Notes under the pieces: model-generated
Told to the model about the DNA's origin: nothing
The model's database searches: none
Seen by the model: only the letters and a program-made list of their open reading frames with translations
Part shown: positions 1 through 8,415 of the stretch, one piece after another
Position numbering within the stretch: the first letter of the stretch is position 1
Layout of the letters: every line of letters starts with the position of its first letter
Program-made: the position numbers and the translations under genes
Source of the DNA: JBGCEZ01 sp045106735
GTDB taxonomy: Bacteria > Planctomycetota > Phycisphaerae > Phycisphaerales > SM1A02
Direction: 5' to 3'
Assembly: GCA_045106735.1 (NCBI GenBank)
Contig: JBGCEZ010000103.1
Coordinates: 1-23,144 of the forward strand
DNA length: 23,144 bases

Positions 1-971
1 GCCGCCGCCGGGGCGAGCACCCACAAGACGTCGCCGCCGGTGGCGAACTCGAAGTTGACCTCGTCGATCAGTCGGCCGGGCGGCCGCACGGTTGGGCCAA
101 GCAGGTCGATCGAACGCCGCGGGGTGTCGGCGTGCTCCAGCCGAAGTTCGACCTGGCACTGCGGGCCGTCTTCCATGCGGATCGTCCACGCCCGCATCTG
201 CAGGCGGAAGACGCCAGGGTCGAAGCGCTGGACGGTGTCGCCGACGGCCACCGCCGCCGCCCGTTCGCGGTTGGCCCGGGTGGCCAGATCGCGCCAGGCC
301 CAGGCCTCGCCCAGCCAGGTCTCGACCGATCGCTGCGGCACCCCGAGGGCCCGCTGCAGATCGCGGAATCGCCCACGCGGCACGGCGTACAAACGAAGCC
401 CGTTGCGCCGCAGGCGTTCCACCGCCGCATCGCTGGGGCGAGCATCGGCCGGCGGTTGGACCGCGAGGCTGGCGATGATCGCCCCGACCTCGGCCCCGTC
501 CACCGGCCCGGTGGGTACCAAGTCGTCGAAATCGTCGAACGGATCCGCCGGCTCGGCTTCCTCCGCCGGTTCATCAACCGCTCCCGGTTCACGTGGCGCG
601 GCCGCCGGGAAGTCCAGGGCGTCTTCCGCCGTCGCGCGCCCATCGAGCGGGTCGATCGCGGCTTCGCGGGCTGCTGCTTCCGCCGCCGCCCGGGCTACCG
701 GATCCGGAGCGGTCCGCGCGGCCGCGGCCTGACGCCGGGCCACATCGACCGCGCGGGTCAGACGCTCAGATTCCGGTTCGCGGATGATCCAGTCGTGCAC
801 CAACACGCCGCGATCGCGGCCGAATCCCATGTCACGCGCGGCGACCTCGTTGACCACCCCGGCGACGTCGCCGGCGGCATTGGTGGTGGCCGGCGACGAC
901 GAACAGCCGGCGAGCACCGGCATCATCACCAGACTCGCCACGCCGCACCAGCTTCGGCCGCGTTGACTCAC
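1..971 (-). CDS. Predicted lipoprotein of unknown function (3' end beyond window)
   Basis: The frame is open from a GTG at 971 to the left edge (323 codons, no stop). The N-terminus reads as a lipoprotein signal: a short basic stretch (MSQRGRSW), a hydrophobic core and a lipobox VLAGC, with Cys23 as the lipidation site. After it come a Ser/Thr-rich tether, an Ala-rich helical segment, an acidic Pro/Ala/Glu linker around residues 115-140 containing DPFDDFDD, and a globular part with no motif I recognise. The GTG start overlaps the TGA of the upstream LOG-family gene (GTGA), which implies translational coupling. The start is supported by both the overlap and the lipobox. An envelope location is inferred from the lipobox only; I can name no function. 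The C-terminus lies outside the window. Confidence 0.72.
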   Translation of the reverse strand, partial: MSQRGRSWCGVASLVMMPVLAGCSSSPATTNAAGDVAGVVNEVAARDMGFGRDRGVLVHDWIIREPESERLTRAVDVARRQAAAARTAPDPVARAAAEAAAREAAIDPLDGRATAEDALDFPAAAPREPGAVDEPAEEAEPADPFDDFDDLVPTGPVDGAEVGAIIASLAVQPPADARPSDAAVERLRRNGLRLYAVPRGRFRDLQRALGVPQRSVETWLGEAWAWRDLATRANRERAAAVAVGDTVQRFDPGVFRLQMRAWTIRMEDGPQCQVELRLEHADTPRRSIDLLGPTVRPPGRLIDEVNFEFATGGDVLWVLAPAA

Positions 972-2002
972 GCCCCGGCGGCGCCGAGTTCGTTGATGCG
1001 GTCGATCAGGCACCGCACGCGACCGTAGTGGTAGCGCGAATGGTGGAAGACGAGCCGCGGCAGATCCGTGTGCTCTTCTTCTATGTCGAGGGCGGCCGAC
1101 CGCTCGATGGCGCCCGTGCGCACGAGCGAGCCGAACTCTTCGTTCAGCGTGGCGATGGCCGCGTCGCTGATCTCGTGCTTCAGGCGAATCACGAGTTGGT
1201 CCTGCACGTACCGGCTCGAGTGGTACACGCGGTAGAAGTCGAGGATGTGCTGCACGCCGTCTTCCGGCGACTTGGCGATGTAGAACAGGCGGAAGTCCTC
1301 GGGGCTGATCCAACCGGTGTCGCCGAGGTTCTTCTCCACGTACGTATGCCAGTGGTCCCAGTAGACGCCGCCCTCGCCTTCGAGCAGCACCGTCGGCACG
1401 ATGTTGCTCTTGCCGGTCTGCATCAGCACCAGCGACTCGAAGAGTTCGTCCTGCGTGCCGTAGCCGCCGGGGAACACCGCGATCGCGTCGGCGTGGGTGA
1501 GGAACATCAGCTTGCGGGTGAAGAAGTAGCGGAAGTTGATCAGCTTGCTGTCGCCTTCGATCACCGTGTTGGCGGTGGTCTCGAACGGCAGCCGGATCGA
1601 CAGACCGAAGCTCTTCTCGCGCGACGGACCCTCGTGGCCGGCCTTCATGATGCCGTCGCCGGCGCCGGTGATGCTCATCCAGTGCTTTTCGGCCATCAGC
1701 CGGCTGAAGTCGACGGCGGCGATGTAGTCGGCGTGTTCCGGGGGCGTGCGGGCGGACCCGAAGATCGTCACCTTCGGCGTGCCGATCCAGTCGTTGAAGA
1801 CGTTGTAGGCGTACCGCATCTCCTTCAGGGCACTGTTAATCAGCTTGAGCTGCCCGGTGTCGTGGCCATCGTCCACGAGCTTGAGGCAGGTCTGGACCAT
1901 TTCGGTGACCATCCGGCCGGAGCGGGTCGTGGGGTCGCCACCGGCCGAACGAACGAGTTCGTGGACGCCGGCCGGGGTGGATCGAGATTCAGGTGCAGTC
2001 AT
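968..2002 (-). CDS. LOG-family protein (putative nucleoside monophosphate phosphoribohydrolase)
   Basis: 344 residues, cytosolic, no signal peptide. The LOG/TIGR00730-type Rossmann core is clear: VTIFGSAR at about 78-85, the glycine-rich GAGDGIMKAG at 113-122, and the diagnostic PGGYGTQDE at 178-186. Characterised members of the family cleave the N-glycosidic bond of (cytokinin) nucleoside 5'-monophosphates. This protein is longer than the usual ~200 residues, with an ~70-residue N-terminal extension and a long C-terminal tail, as in the larger bacterial 'LOG family / TIGR00730' subgroup, so the substrate is uncertain. The ATG at 2002 has AGGAA five bases upstream. The stop overlaps the GTG of the lipoprotein gene. 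The gene upstream (2292-2987) is separated by a terminator, so this is probably the first gene of a two-or-more gene unit. Confidence 0.88.
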   Translation of the reverse strand: MTAPESRSTPAGVHELVRSAGGDPTTRSGRMVTEMVQTCLKLVDDGHDTGQLKLINSALKEMRYAYNVFNDWIGTPKVTIFGSARTPPEHADYIAAVDFSRLMAEKHWMSITGAGDGIMKAGHEGPSREKSFGLSIRLPFETTANTVIEGDSKLINFRYFFTRKLMFLTHADAIAVFPGGYGTQDELFESLVLMQTGKSNIVPTVLLEGEGGVYWDHWHTYVEKNLGDTGWISPEDFRLFYIAKSPEDGVQHILDFYRVYHSSRYVQDQLVIRLKHEISDAAIATLNEEFGSLVRTGAIERSAALDIEEEHTDLPRLVFHHSRYHYGRVRCLIDRINELGAAGA

Positions 2003-2196
2003 TCAGTTCCTGTCGGTCTTCGGGCGGCGGTCGGCTCAGAATCGGGGTCCCGATTGGCGATCGCCGCGGACCACGCACGATACGCGGATCAGACGCATCG
2101 GGTCCGATCGGGGGACGACCGACGTTCGAGCCGGCAGCGGGTCGGCGTCCGCCCGACATCCCGCCCAACTGCAGCGCGGAATGGGCCCCGAGACCC

Positions 2197-2243
2197 AAAC
2201 AAAAACCGGCCGCGGCGCCTCGGATTCGAGGGGCCACGGCCGG
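2197..2243 (-). terminator. Rho-independent terminator of the dockerin-hydrolase unit
   Basis: CCGGCCG (2206-2212) pairs with CGGCCGG (2237-2243), and an inner stem GGCGCCTCG / CGAGGGGCC (one mismatch) closes a GATT loop. Reading on the minus strand, the hairpin is followed by TTTTTG and more T. It lies about 50 bases after the stop codon at 2292. Confidence 0.8.
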
Positions 2244-2254
2244 CACAGTCGGGA

Positions 2255-2290
2255 CTGCGTTTGGGGCTGCGTTCGGGGCTGCGTTCGGGA
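2255..2290. repeat. Three tandem 12-bp units
   Basis: CTGCGTTYGGGR is repeated three times head to tail (2255-2266, 2267-2278, 2279-2290) with one or two differences. The array fills most of the space between the stop codon at 2292 and the terminator hairpin at 2243. Its function is unknown; replication slippage is the simplest origin. Confidence 0.75.
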
Positions 2291-2291
2291 C

Positions 2292-2987
2292 TCAGCTTCC
2301 GGCGGGGGCCGGCAGGTTGAGCCACGAATCGGCGAGCTCGGATTCGTCGGGCGAGTAGCGCTTCACGAGCCGCATCGCGGCCTGCCGCAGGGCCAGCTCA
2401 TTGGCCGCCCGGACCGCCTTGCCTCCGGCCCGCACCGCCGCGGCCCGTTCGGCCGCGGGACGGACTTCGACGCCGGCCCGCACCGCTCGGGCCCGCTCGG
2501 CGCGGATCCACTCGGGGGTGACCCGTTCCGGCAGCTCGGGGGAGCCGAACCAGATCGGAAGCCGGTCGAGGCCGACGGCCGGACGCGTGCCGGCCTTCAT
2601 GTCGGTCGGCACGAGCACGACCAAGCGGCCGCTGTCGTAGCCCACGTTGATGCGAATGGCCGTCTGATTGCCAGCCATGAGCACCGGCGCCGCGGTCTGC
2701 CGCGGACGCAGCAGATCGTCGTCGGCCTCAAAGACCAACAGCCAGCCGCCGGAAACCTCCGGGCGGTCGGCCCGCCAGGTGCTGGCGAACGGCGTGTCCA
2801 CGGTGAACGGCTGGGCGTGCAGCAGCTTGCCGATGCCGCGCGGGGCGGTCTCGGGGGCCACAGCTTCGTCGCCGGCGGGGGCGACCACACGGCCGGCGTC
2901 CTGGGCCGTGGCCGTCAGGGCCACGGTCGCGCACATGAACGCGGCAATGGCCGCCGCTCCAAGAATCGTACGGTTGGACCGCTTCAT
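2292..2987 (-). CDS. Secreted protein of unknown function, coupled to the dockerin hydrolase
   Basis: 231 residues from the ATG at 2987 (a GTG at 2990 is the alternative start). The N-terminus is a Sec signal peptide: MKRSNRT, a hydrophobic Ala-rich core, and likely cleavage after the TATAQ region. The middle (about 40-150) looks beta-rich (GGWLLVFEADDDL, RLVVLVPTD) but matches nothing I recognise. The C-terminal third is an Ala/Arg-rich helix with two near-copies of ERAxAVRAG, then an acidic SPDESELADSW end. The start codon shares a base with the upstream stop (TGATG), so it is co-translated with the 736-residue hydrolase, and the terminator follows the stop. A partner role for the hydrolase is inferred from gene order only. 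Confidence 0.75.
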   Translation of the reverse strand: MKRSNRTILGAAAIAAFMCATVALTATAQDAGRVVAPAGDEAVAPETAPRGIGKLLHAQPFTVDTPFASTWRADRPEVSGGWLLVFEADDDLLRPRQTAAPVLMAGNQTAIRINVGYDSGRLVVLVPTDMKAGTRPAVGLDRLPIWFGSPELPERVTPEWIRAERARAVRAGVEVRPAAERAAAVRAGGKAVRAANELALRQAAMRLVKRYSPDESELADSWLNLPAPAGS

Positions 2988-5197
2988 CACGGGGTCCCTC
3001 CCTTCGCGCCGATCACGGCGAGGTCATCGAAACCGAGGCGCCCGGACGACGTGCCGGCCGCGGGGCCGAAGTCGAAGCGAACCGCCGCGATGCGGGTCAG
3101 GTCAATGGTGCGTCCGTCGCGGGCGAAGTCGGCCACGCGGATGCGGTGCGATTCGAACTCGTTCTGCCAACCGCCGCCACCGCCGCCGGCGCCGGTGCGG
3201 GCGAAGGCCCGCTGCACGCCGCCGCCGTAACTGGACAAGCGGATCGAGCTCTCGGTGCCGTCGGCGTCGATGAGCGTGATCTGGTAGTCCGCGTCGTCGG
3301 CCGTCGGATTGTTCAGCGCGTCGCGCGTGGCCAGGGCCGAACGCCAGACGAGCCACTCGCGGGACGCGAAGTCTTCCGCCGCGTCCACCACGTCAAACTG
3401 AAGCGTCGCCGCCCCGTTCCACTCGAAGATGATGCCGCGGGTCTGGTCACTCGACCGGCCACGGGCCATCCCGTTCATGGGGTCCGACGTCTGGGACGTG
3501 AAGGTGCTGTTGTTGTCGTCGAGCCGGCCTTCGGTGAGATCGCCAACGCTGAACGTCACCGCCCCACCGCTGCTGCTGACCGACGTCGCCGTCTGCGACT
3601 GGAAGTCATCGATCACGAAGCTCTCGGTCACCGCATCGGCCGGATCCACGCGGAGTTCGCGGGCGACGACGACTTCGTCGCCGATCGATGCCGGACGCAG
3701 GTCCTCGTACTGACGGAACATGGCGTCCTCGGCCGCGACTTCGCCGCGGATGACGTACGCCAGCAGGTTCAGGTAGACGGCCTTGGTGACTTCCTGCACC
3801 GCGTCGCGGCCCAGGGCCGGCGGGCAATTGCCGCCGGCGCAGTAGTCATTGAAGCCGCAGCAATTGAAGTCGTTGTGGTCCGCCGCGTGCAGGTACGTGG
3901 ACGCGCGGTTCGCCGTGGCCCGTTCGAACAGGCTGAACGACTGGCAGACGGCACACCCAGGGTTGCCCGAGACATCGCCGTCGGCCGCCCCGTAGAGCAG
4001 GTGGTACCAGACCTCGCCCGGATTGGCCTGGCTGCTGCCAAGGAAGTCCGTCGGCGCGATGCTGGAGATCAGGCGGATGTCGTCCAGGTCGTAGTTCGTG
4101 GGATTGAACTGGTTGTCCCGGATGCGGTCGTACGCCCGAACGACGCCTTCGCCGCCACGGCTGTGCCCGATCCAGGTCATGCGACTGGAATCGACCATGC
4201 CGTCCAGGACGCCGCCGGCGATCGTGCCGAGGTTCCCGAGGAACAGGTCGGTATTGCGGAGCGTGGTGGTGCTGGCCGTCTGAATGCCCGGCTGCGTTTC
4301 GTTCTGGTGACTCATCACCACGTAGCCGTACGACGCAAGGTGCGTCTGCAGGTACGCGTACCACGTGTAGTTGTGGCCATTGCCGTGGCTGATCACCACC
4401 AGCGGGTACGGGCCCTCGCCGTCGGTGGGATAGCGAACGATCTGGCCTTCAAAGGCGCCGCCGCCGTTGAAGAGCGCCGCGGCCACGTTGAACGGGCCGC
4501 CCGCGGTGCCATCGCGCATCATCCACATGCCGGCCTCGTCGCCCAGACCGTCGATCACGTCGGCGCCGCTGAGCACGCCATTGCGGTCCACGTCAAGCAC
4601 CACGTCGTAGCCCGCGGCCACCGCGGTGCCATCTTCCGACGGAATCGTGCCGGTGATCGACACGACGGTGTCGGCGAGCGAAGCGCCGGTGAACATGATC
4701 GGCTGCGCCGCCCCCCGCACGTCCACGAGGGACGAGTCGGCGGCCCACTCGGCCGCGGTGCGGTTCGGGACGATCCAGAGGTCGATGTCGACGTCGAGCA
4801 ACAGCGGGTTCACGCCGGGATCGACCGCCGCCACCAAGTCGCCGGACGCGATGTCCGGATCGACGTAGGTGCGATCGAAGGACGCGAACGGGAAGGTCGG
4901 CAGGCGACGGGCCGCGATTTCGGACTCCAGCGGGCTGCCGGAGGGACAGACGAAGCCGAAGGCGCTGAGCACCTGCAGCAGGTCCTCGAATCCGACGACG
5001 TCGTCGCCGTTCAAGTCGGCCGGACACGGGCCGGCATCGGGGCACTCACCGAATGCGGCGAGCAGCGACGTGATGTCGGTGAAGTCGACGACGCCATTGC
5101 CGCTCAGGTCGGGCGGACACGTCGGCGGGCCGGCAGCCGCGGCGGCAGCCAAGGCCGACGCGGCGACGCTCGCCGCGAGAACATGGGATCTGGGCAT
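2987..5197 (-). CDS. Secreted alpha/beta hydrolase with N-terminal planctomycete dockerin-like domain
   Basis: 736 residues. A signal peptide (1-22) is followed by a dockerin-like module at about 27-84: two loops, CPPDLSGNGVVDFTD and CPADLNGDDVVGFED, each followed by a short helix. A further EF-hand-like loop (DVDRNGVLSGAD) lies near 202-213. The hydrolase core spans about 250-485: oxyanion strand VVISHGNGHN (267-276), nucleophile elbow GHSRGG with Ser346, a probable acid at Asp406 or Asp408, and a probable His at 441 in HAADHNDF. This resembles the chlorophyllase/PET-hydrolase/dienelactone-hydrolase-like group, so an ester or polymer substrate is plausible but not shown. Residues about 525-736 form a beta-rich domain reminiscent of a carbohydrate-binding jelly roll. 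AGAGGA lies nine to ten bases before the ATG. It is first in a two-gene unit. Confidence 0.87.
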   Translation of the reverse strand: MPRSHVLAASVAASALAAAAAAGPPTCPPDLSGNGVVDFTDITSLLAAFGECPDAGPCPADLNGDDVVGFEDLLQVLSAFGFVCPSGSPLESEIAARRLPTFPFASFDRTYVDPDIASGDLVAAVDPGVNPLLLDVDIDLWIVPNRTAAEWAADSSLVDVRGAAQPIMFTGASLADTVVSITGTIPSEDGTAVAAGYDVVLDVDRNGVLSGADVIDGLGDEAGMWMMRDGTAGGPFNVAAALFNGGGAFEGQIVRYPTDGEGPYPLVVISHGNGHNYTWYAYLQTHLASYGYVVMSHQNETQPGIQTASTTTLRNTDLFLGNLGTIAGGVLDGMVDSSRMTWIGHSRGGEGVVRAYDRIRDNQFNPTNYDLDDIRLISSIAPTDFLGSSQANPGEVWYHLLYGAADGDVSGNPGCAVCQSFSLFERATANRASTYLHAADHNDFNCCGFNDYCAGGNCPPALGRDAVQEVTKAVYLNLLAYVIRGEVAAEDAMFRQYEDLRPASIGDEVVVARELRVDPADAVTESFVIDDFQSQTATSVSSSGGAVTFSVGDLTEGRLDDNNSTFTSQTSDPMNGMARGRSSDQTRGIIFEWNGAATLQFDVVDAAEDFASREWLVWRSALATRDALNNPTADDADYQITLIDADGTESSIRLSSYGGGVQRAFARTGAGGGGGGWQNEFESHRIRVADFARDGRTIDLTRIAAVRFDFGPAAGTSSGRLGFDDLAVIGAKGGTP

Positions 5198-5569
5198 GTG
5201 AACCGTTCCTCTAGGGACTCAGTTTGACGGGGAATCTCCGCGGCCCGGGGATCGTGGCCGCGGGAGAAAGGTGGGGACCGATGACGCGACAACGCCCACC
5301 CACGGAGTCGGCGAGCGTTCACGCGTCACGGCAACGCGACATATCGGAATCCATGGGCGCCCCCGCCCGGCGTTTCCGCCACCTTCCCAAGCCCGACATG
5401 CCCGGCGGACGAGGCGGCACATCACCTCGGCCCTCCGGTCGAACCATTCTGACCGCGATCTTGGGCTCGGGCGAGGGTGGAAACGGCGGATTCGGAGATT
5501 CCCGGCGGCGGCCGGTGGCCCCAGGACCGAAAATCAGCCGCCCCGCGGCGGCCACGGCCGCCCGCCCCG
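5198..5569. other. Intergenic region with leader inverted repeat
   Basis: 372 bases between the lipase stop and the dockerin-hydrolase start. It holds the lipase terminator at 5530-5552 and an 8-bp perfect inverted repeat, CCGCGGCC (5238-5245) with GGCCGCGG (5256-5263), about 40-65 bases upstream of the hydrolase ATG, where it would fall in the mRNA leader or an operator. I could not pick out a convincing -35/-10 pair for the hydrolase promoter. The ORFs crossing this gap lack gene-like features. Confidence 0.5.
5530..5552 (-). terminator. Probable intrinsic terminator after the lipase gene
   Basis: On the minus strand GCCGCC-GCGG-GGCGGC forms a 6-bp stem with a tetraloop, followed by TGATTTTC. 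It starts 18 bases after the stop at 5570. The T-tract is short, so strength is uncertain. Confidence 0.55.
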
Positions 5570-6853
5570 TCATTCGTCCTCGAGGAGGCGTTCCAGGGCG
5601 AGGTCCAAGCCTCGCGGACGACCGTCCACCGGGGTCAGCCGGGCGAGAATCGTGGCGTGGTTGCCCTTGAGGACGATCGTGTCCTCCACCCCGTCCAGCC
5701 TGGCCGAACGGAGCGTCACCACGCCATCGCCGATCGCGCTGGCCACCGCCCGCAAGCTGCCGGCTCCAACCCCGCCGACGGCGACCACGATGCGTTGCCA
5801 CCAGGCGGGCCCGCCGATGTCGGCCACCGACGATTCCAATCCGTTCGCCGCCGCTTCGGCGCCCTCGGCCGTGCCCGGACCGGCCCAACCGATGACCACC
5901 GTCAACTCCACGTTCGTCGGCAACGGCCGAGCATTGAGGTCCTCAAGAAAGGCCGAGCCCGGCAGGAGATCGCGGCCAGCTTCCCCGCGGCCGTCCTTGA
6001 GGCCGCCGAGCAGGTGCCCGCGGCCCGACAGTGCGCGGGTGAGTTGTTCGCGGATCTCGGCGATCGTGCGCACGTGGGCAGCGTTCGATCCGTGGTTCGG
6101 CGTGCCGTACATCAAGAAGCGCCCGACGTCCGGCAATCCGTTCTGGGCGTCGCCCACCCCGCCGTAGTGTTCGTCGCGGGTCAGCAGATCTCGGGTCACC
6201 AGGCCGCCCATCGAGTGCGCGACGATGTCGACTTCGCCGACGCCGGCGGCGTGCAGGGCTCGCAGGGAATTGGCGAGCTGATCGGCTGACTCGGCGATCG
6301 GGCCGTCGTTGGGATAGAGCATCTCAAGCGGCTCGGCTCCGCGCTCGCGCAGGGCGACGACCAGGTCCTTGAAGACCCAGCCCGGGTCGTCGAGTCCGTG
6401 GACCAGGATGATCGCGGGGGCAGCGGGCGGCGCGGGGGCGGTTTGGGCGCTCGCGGTGGCCGCGGCGAGCTTGGCCGTTGCGGCGCGGGCCGCGAGCCAC
6501 TCGTCCACCGAGCCGGGCGGGAGGCCTTCGCGCTCCGGCGAACGCAGTCCCCAGACGGGGTCCGGCGGCTGGTACCAACGGCGTTTGCTCGCGGGAGCTT
6601 CGTCCGCCCCGGCGGTCGTCGACGCAGGCGGCGCCGATGCGACGGGGGCGGAAATCGTGGCCAGTGCGGACGGCGTGGCCAGTGCGGACGGTGCCGCGCC
6701 AGCAATCGCCAGACCACCCCCGGTGGCCACGGCAAGGGCCAGCACCACGCGTCGCAGCATGTGTCCGGGGCGTCGCCAACACGAGGTTCGGCATGACGCA
6801 CTCGCACGTCCGGCGCATCGGCGGTCGCCATCGGTGGTGTGGGCGTCATCCAT
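5570..6853 (-). CDS. Exported lipase-like alpha/beta hydrolase
   Basis: 427 residues from the ATG at 6853. That start has GAGAGGA eight bases upstream and is preferred over the ATG at 6892; a third candidate at 6760 starts directly at the signal sequence. The hydrophobic segment at about 35-55 (VVLALAVATGGGLAIAGA) is a signal peptide or anchor, followed by an Ala/Pro-rich linker. The hydrolase fold starts at IILVHGLDD (148-156); the nucleophile elbow is AHSMGG with Ser214, TPNHGS follows (251-256), Asp376 lies in GDGVV and His399 in GNHAT, giving a complete Ser-Asp-His set. The pattern fits the lipase/esterase group of HSMGG hydrolases, probably acting on lipid esters in the envelope or outside the cell. 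It is last in the run after mlaF-mlaD, 134 bases from mlaD, and may be part of that lipid operon. Confidence 0.82.
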   Translation of the reverse strand: MDDAHTTDGDRRCAGRASASCRTSCWRRPGHMLRRVVLALAVATGGGLAIAGAAPSALATPSALATISAPVASAPPASTTAGADEAPASKRRWYQPPDPVWGLRSPEREGLPPGSVDEWLAARAATAKLAAATASAQTAPAPPAAPAIILVHGLDDPGWVFKDLVVALRERGAEPLEMLYPNDGPIAESADQLANSLRALHAAGVGEVDIVAHSMGGLVTRDLLTRDEHYGGVGDAQNGLPDVGRFLMYGTPNHGSNAAHVRTIAEIREQLTRALSGRGHLLGGLKDGRGEAGRDLLPGSAFLEDLNARPLPTNVELTVVIGWAGPGTAEGAEAAANGLESSVADIGGPAWWQRIVVAVGGVGAGSLRAVASAIGDGVVTLRSARLDGVEDTIVLKGNHATILARLTPVDGRPRGLDLALERLLEDE

Positions 6854-6861
6854 GTCGCAGA

Positions 6862-6868
6862 TCCTCTC
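6862..6868 (-). promoter_or_regulatory. Ribosome binding site favouring the 6853 start of the lipase
   Basis: GAGAGGA on the minus strand, eight bases before the ATG at 6853. The other two candidate ATGs (6892, 6760) have no comparable purine tract. Confidence 0.55.
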
Positions 6869-6987
6869 AGGCCAATGGATGCGCGGTGACATCCGTCTCT
6901 GTCACCCTCGCATGCAATTGCTGACCTGGTGATGACCCCACATCGCCAATCCACGGCGATCCGCATCCCCGCCTGGCGGCTTGGGAA

Positions 6988-8340
6988 TCAGTCTCCCGAC
7001 CGCGGAAGCCGCTGCAAGACCTCGAGCAATCGCTGCTCGGCGTCTCGGTACTGCTCCAACGGACGGCCAAGGACCGACCTCAGTTGTTCGGCAAGTGCCG
7101 GGTCCGCTTCCAGGACTTCGCCGCGCGCGTCGAGAATTCGGGCCGCGTCGGCGGCGGCCGCCTCCAGGCTTTCCGAGGCAAAGGCCAGCCCGCGGGCGGA
7201 CTCGTAGAGCAGTTCGTTCTCGTACTCCTGCAGCTCCGGACGGTACAGCAGCTTCCACGGACTCCGCCGCAGCTCCTCGGTCAGGAGCGTGATTTGCTGG
7301 CTCGCGAGGCGACCGTTGACGAACGTCTCGCGAAGGTCTGATCCACCGCCTTCGACCACGGTGCTGATCGCGGCCAGGGCGTCTTCAGCGCGGGTGAACA
7401 TCGGCCCGAGCCGCTTGGCCGCGCTGGTGACTTCCGGCACCGTGGACTCGCGGACTTCGCTCATCGCCCCGTCGGTATTGGTGACGATGTTGGTAAAGCG
7501 GGTTTCATTTCGCCCCCACCACCCGTTCGCATTGGCCAACAGCTCCGCCGCATTGTTCACCGCCGTCGTGCTGGTGTCGCGCGTGTTGCGGAACCACACG
7601 ATGGTCTCATCAATCTCCGTGCGCCATCGCTGGTAGTCGCCGGCGGCGGTACCCGAGACGTCCGACAGATTCTCGCTGAACGTGCGGACGTTGGCCGCCG
7701 TCTGACCGAAGTCGGCCATCGCCGAATCAATGTCGAAGTCCGACCCATCGTCCCCGGCCACCGCGGTGGTGATTCGGTCGACGTTGCCGAGGATGTCCTC
7801 AAACCGATCCGCCGACCGCTTGCCCAGCAGCGTCACGAGCAAGGTGTCGCCCGCGCCAACGACCAAGCGTTCATCGGTCGACACTTCGAGGGCCCCCGCT
7901 CCGCCGCCGAGATGCTGGATGTCAATCCACACATCGCTGCCGATGATGCTCGCCCCAACGCCCAGATCAGCATCGCCCCGCAAGACGAATCGTTCGTCGA
8001 TCTCGATCCCGACTTCGACCGCGTACGAAGGATCGGGCGCGGCACCGAGCTCCCGCCCCGCGACCCACACGGCCTGGGCCATGTCGCCGTCGACCGGGAT
8101 GAGTTCGACGCCCGTGACCTGGCCGACGGAGACGCCGCCGAGCCGCACATCGGCTCCCGTTTGCAGGCTCTGCACGCCGCCGGTCACGGGGAACAGCAAC
8201 GTGTACGCGCGCTCCTTGCGCAGCAACCCGGCCACCGAGTCACTGAGGAAGATCGTGACCACGATCGCACCGACGATGCAGGCGGTCACGAAGATTCCGG
8301 CCCGAACGTTGTTCCGTTGGCGATCCGACACGTTGCCCAT
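6988..8340 (-). CDS. mlaD: MCE-domain (MlaD-type) lipid-transport protein
   Basis: 450 residues. One N-terminal transmembrane segment (about 14-34, AGIFVTACIVGAIVVTIFL) is followed by an MCE domain at about 42-130 with the typical GADVRLGGVSVGQVTGVEL strand pair. The MCE family binds lipids as ring-shaped oligomers in the periplasm and works with an MlaF/MlaE ABC transporter. The remainder (about 165-450) is a long, mostly helical, probably coiled-coil region (NVRTFSENLSDVSG, AAADAARILDARGEVLEAD) typical of the longer MCE proteins, and much larger than E. coli MlaD (~180 residues). The ATG has GGAG eleven bases upstream. It lies 75 bases after mlaF with a hairpin in the gap. The gene symbol is by family only. 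Confidence 0.87.
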   Translation of the reverse strand: MGNVSDRQRNNVRAGIFVTACIVGAIVVTIFLSDSVAGLLRKERAYTLLFPVTGGVQSLQTGADVRLGGVSVGQVTGVELIPVDGDMAQAVWVAGRELGAAPDPSYAVEVGIEIDERFVLRGDADLGVGASIIGSDVWIDIQHLGGGAGALEVSTDERLVVGAGDTLLVTLLGKRSADRFEDILGNVDRITTAVAGDDGSDFDIDSAMADFGQTAANVRTFSENLSDVSGTAAGDYQRWRTEIDETIVWFRNTRDTSTTAVNNAAELLANANGWWGRNETRFTNIVTNTDGAMSEVRESTVPEVTSAAKRLGPMFTRAEDALAAISTVVEGGGSDLRETFVNGRLASQQITLLTEELRRSPWKLLYRPELQEYENELLYESARGLAFASESLEAAAADAARILDARGEVLEADPALAEQLRSVLGRPLEQYRDAEQRLLEVLQRLPRSGD

Positions 8341-8390
8341 TTCAGGCAGTCTCCGAATGGCGGCCCATTCGCGGGCCGGGGAGGAGCGCT

Positions 8391-8408
8391 GGAGCGGACG
8401 ACCGCTCC
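8391..8408 (-). other. Hairpin between mlaF and mlaD
   Basis: GGAGCGG (8391-8397) and CCGCTCC (8402-8408) flank a 4-base loop in the mRNA between the mlaF stop (8416) and the mlaD start. No T-tract follows, so it is more likely a processing or stability element than a terminator. Confidence 0.45.
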
Positions 8409-8415
8409 GGCGAAG

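Noticed and set aside
3146..5227. Plus-strand open frame of 693 codons antisense to the dockerin hydrolase
   Set aside because: It has no signal, domain or motif and its composition is Arg/Val/Gly/His-rich, as expected for the complement of a high-GC gene; the minus-strand frame has complete domains.
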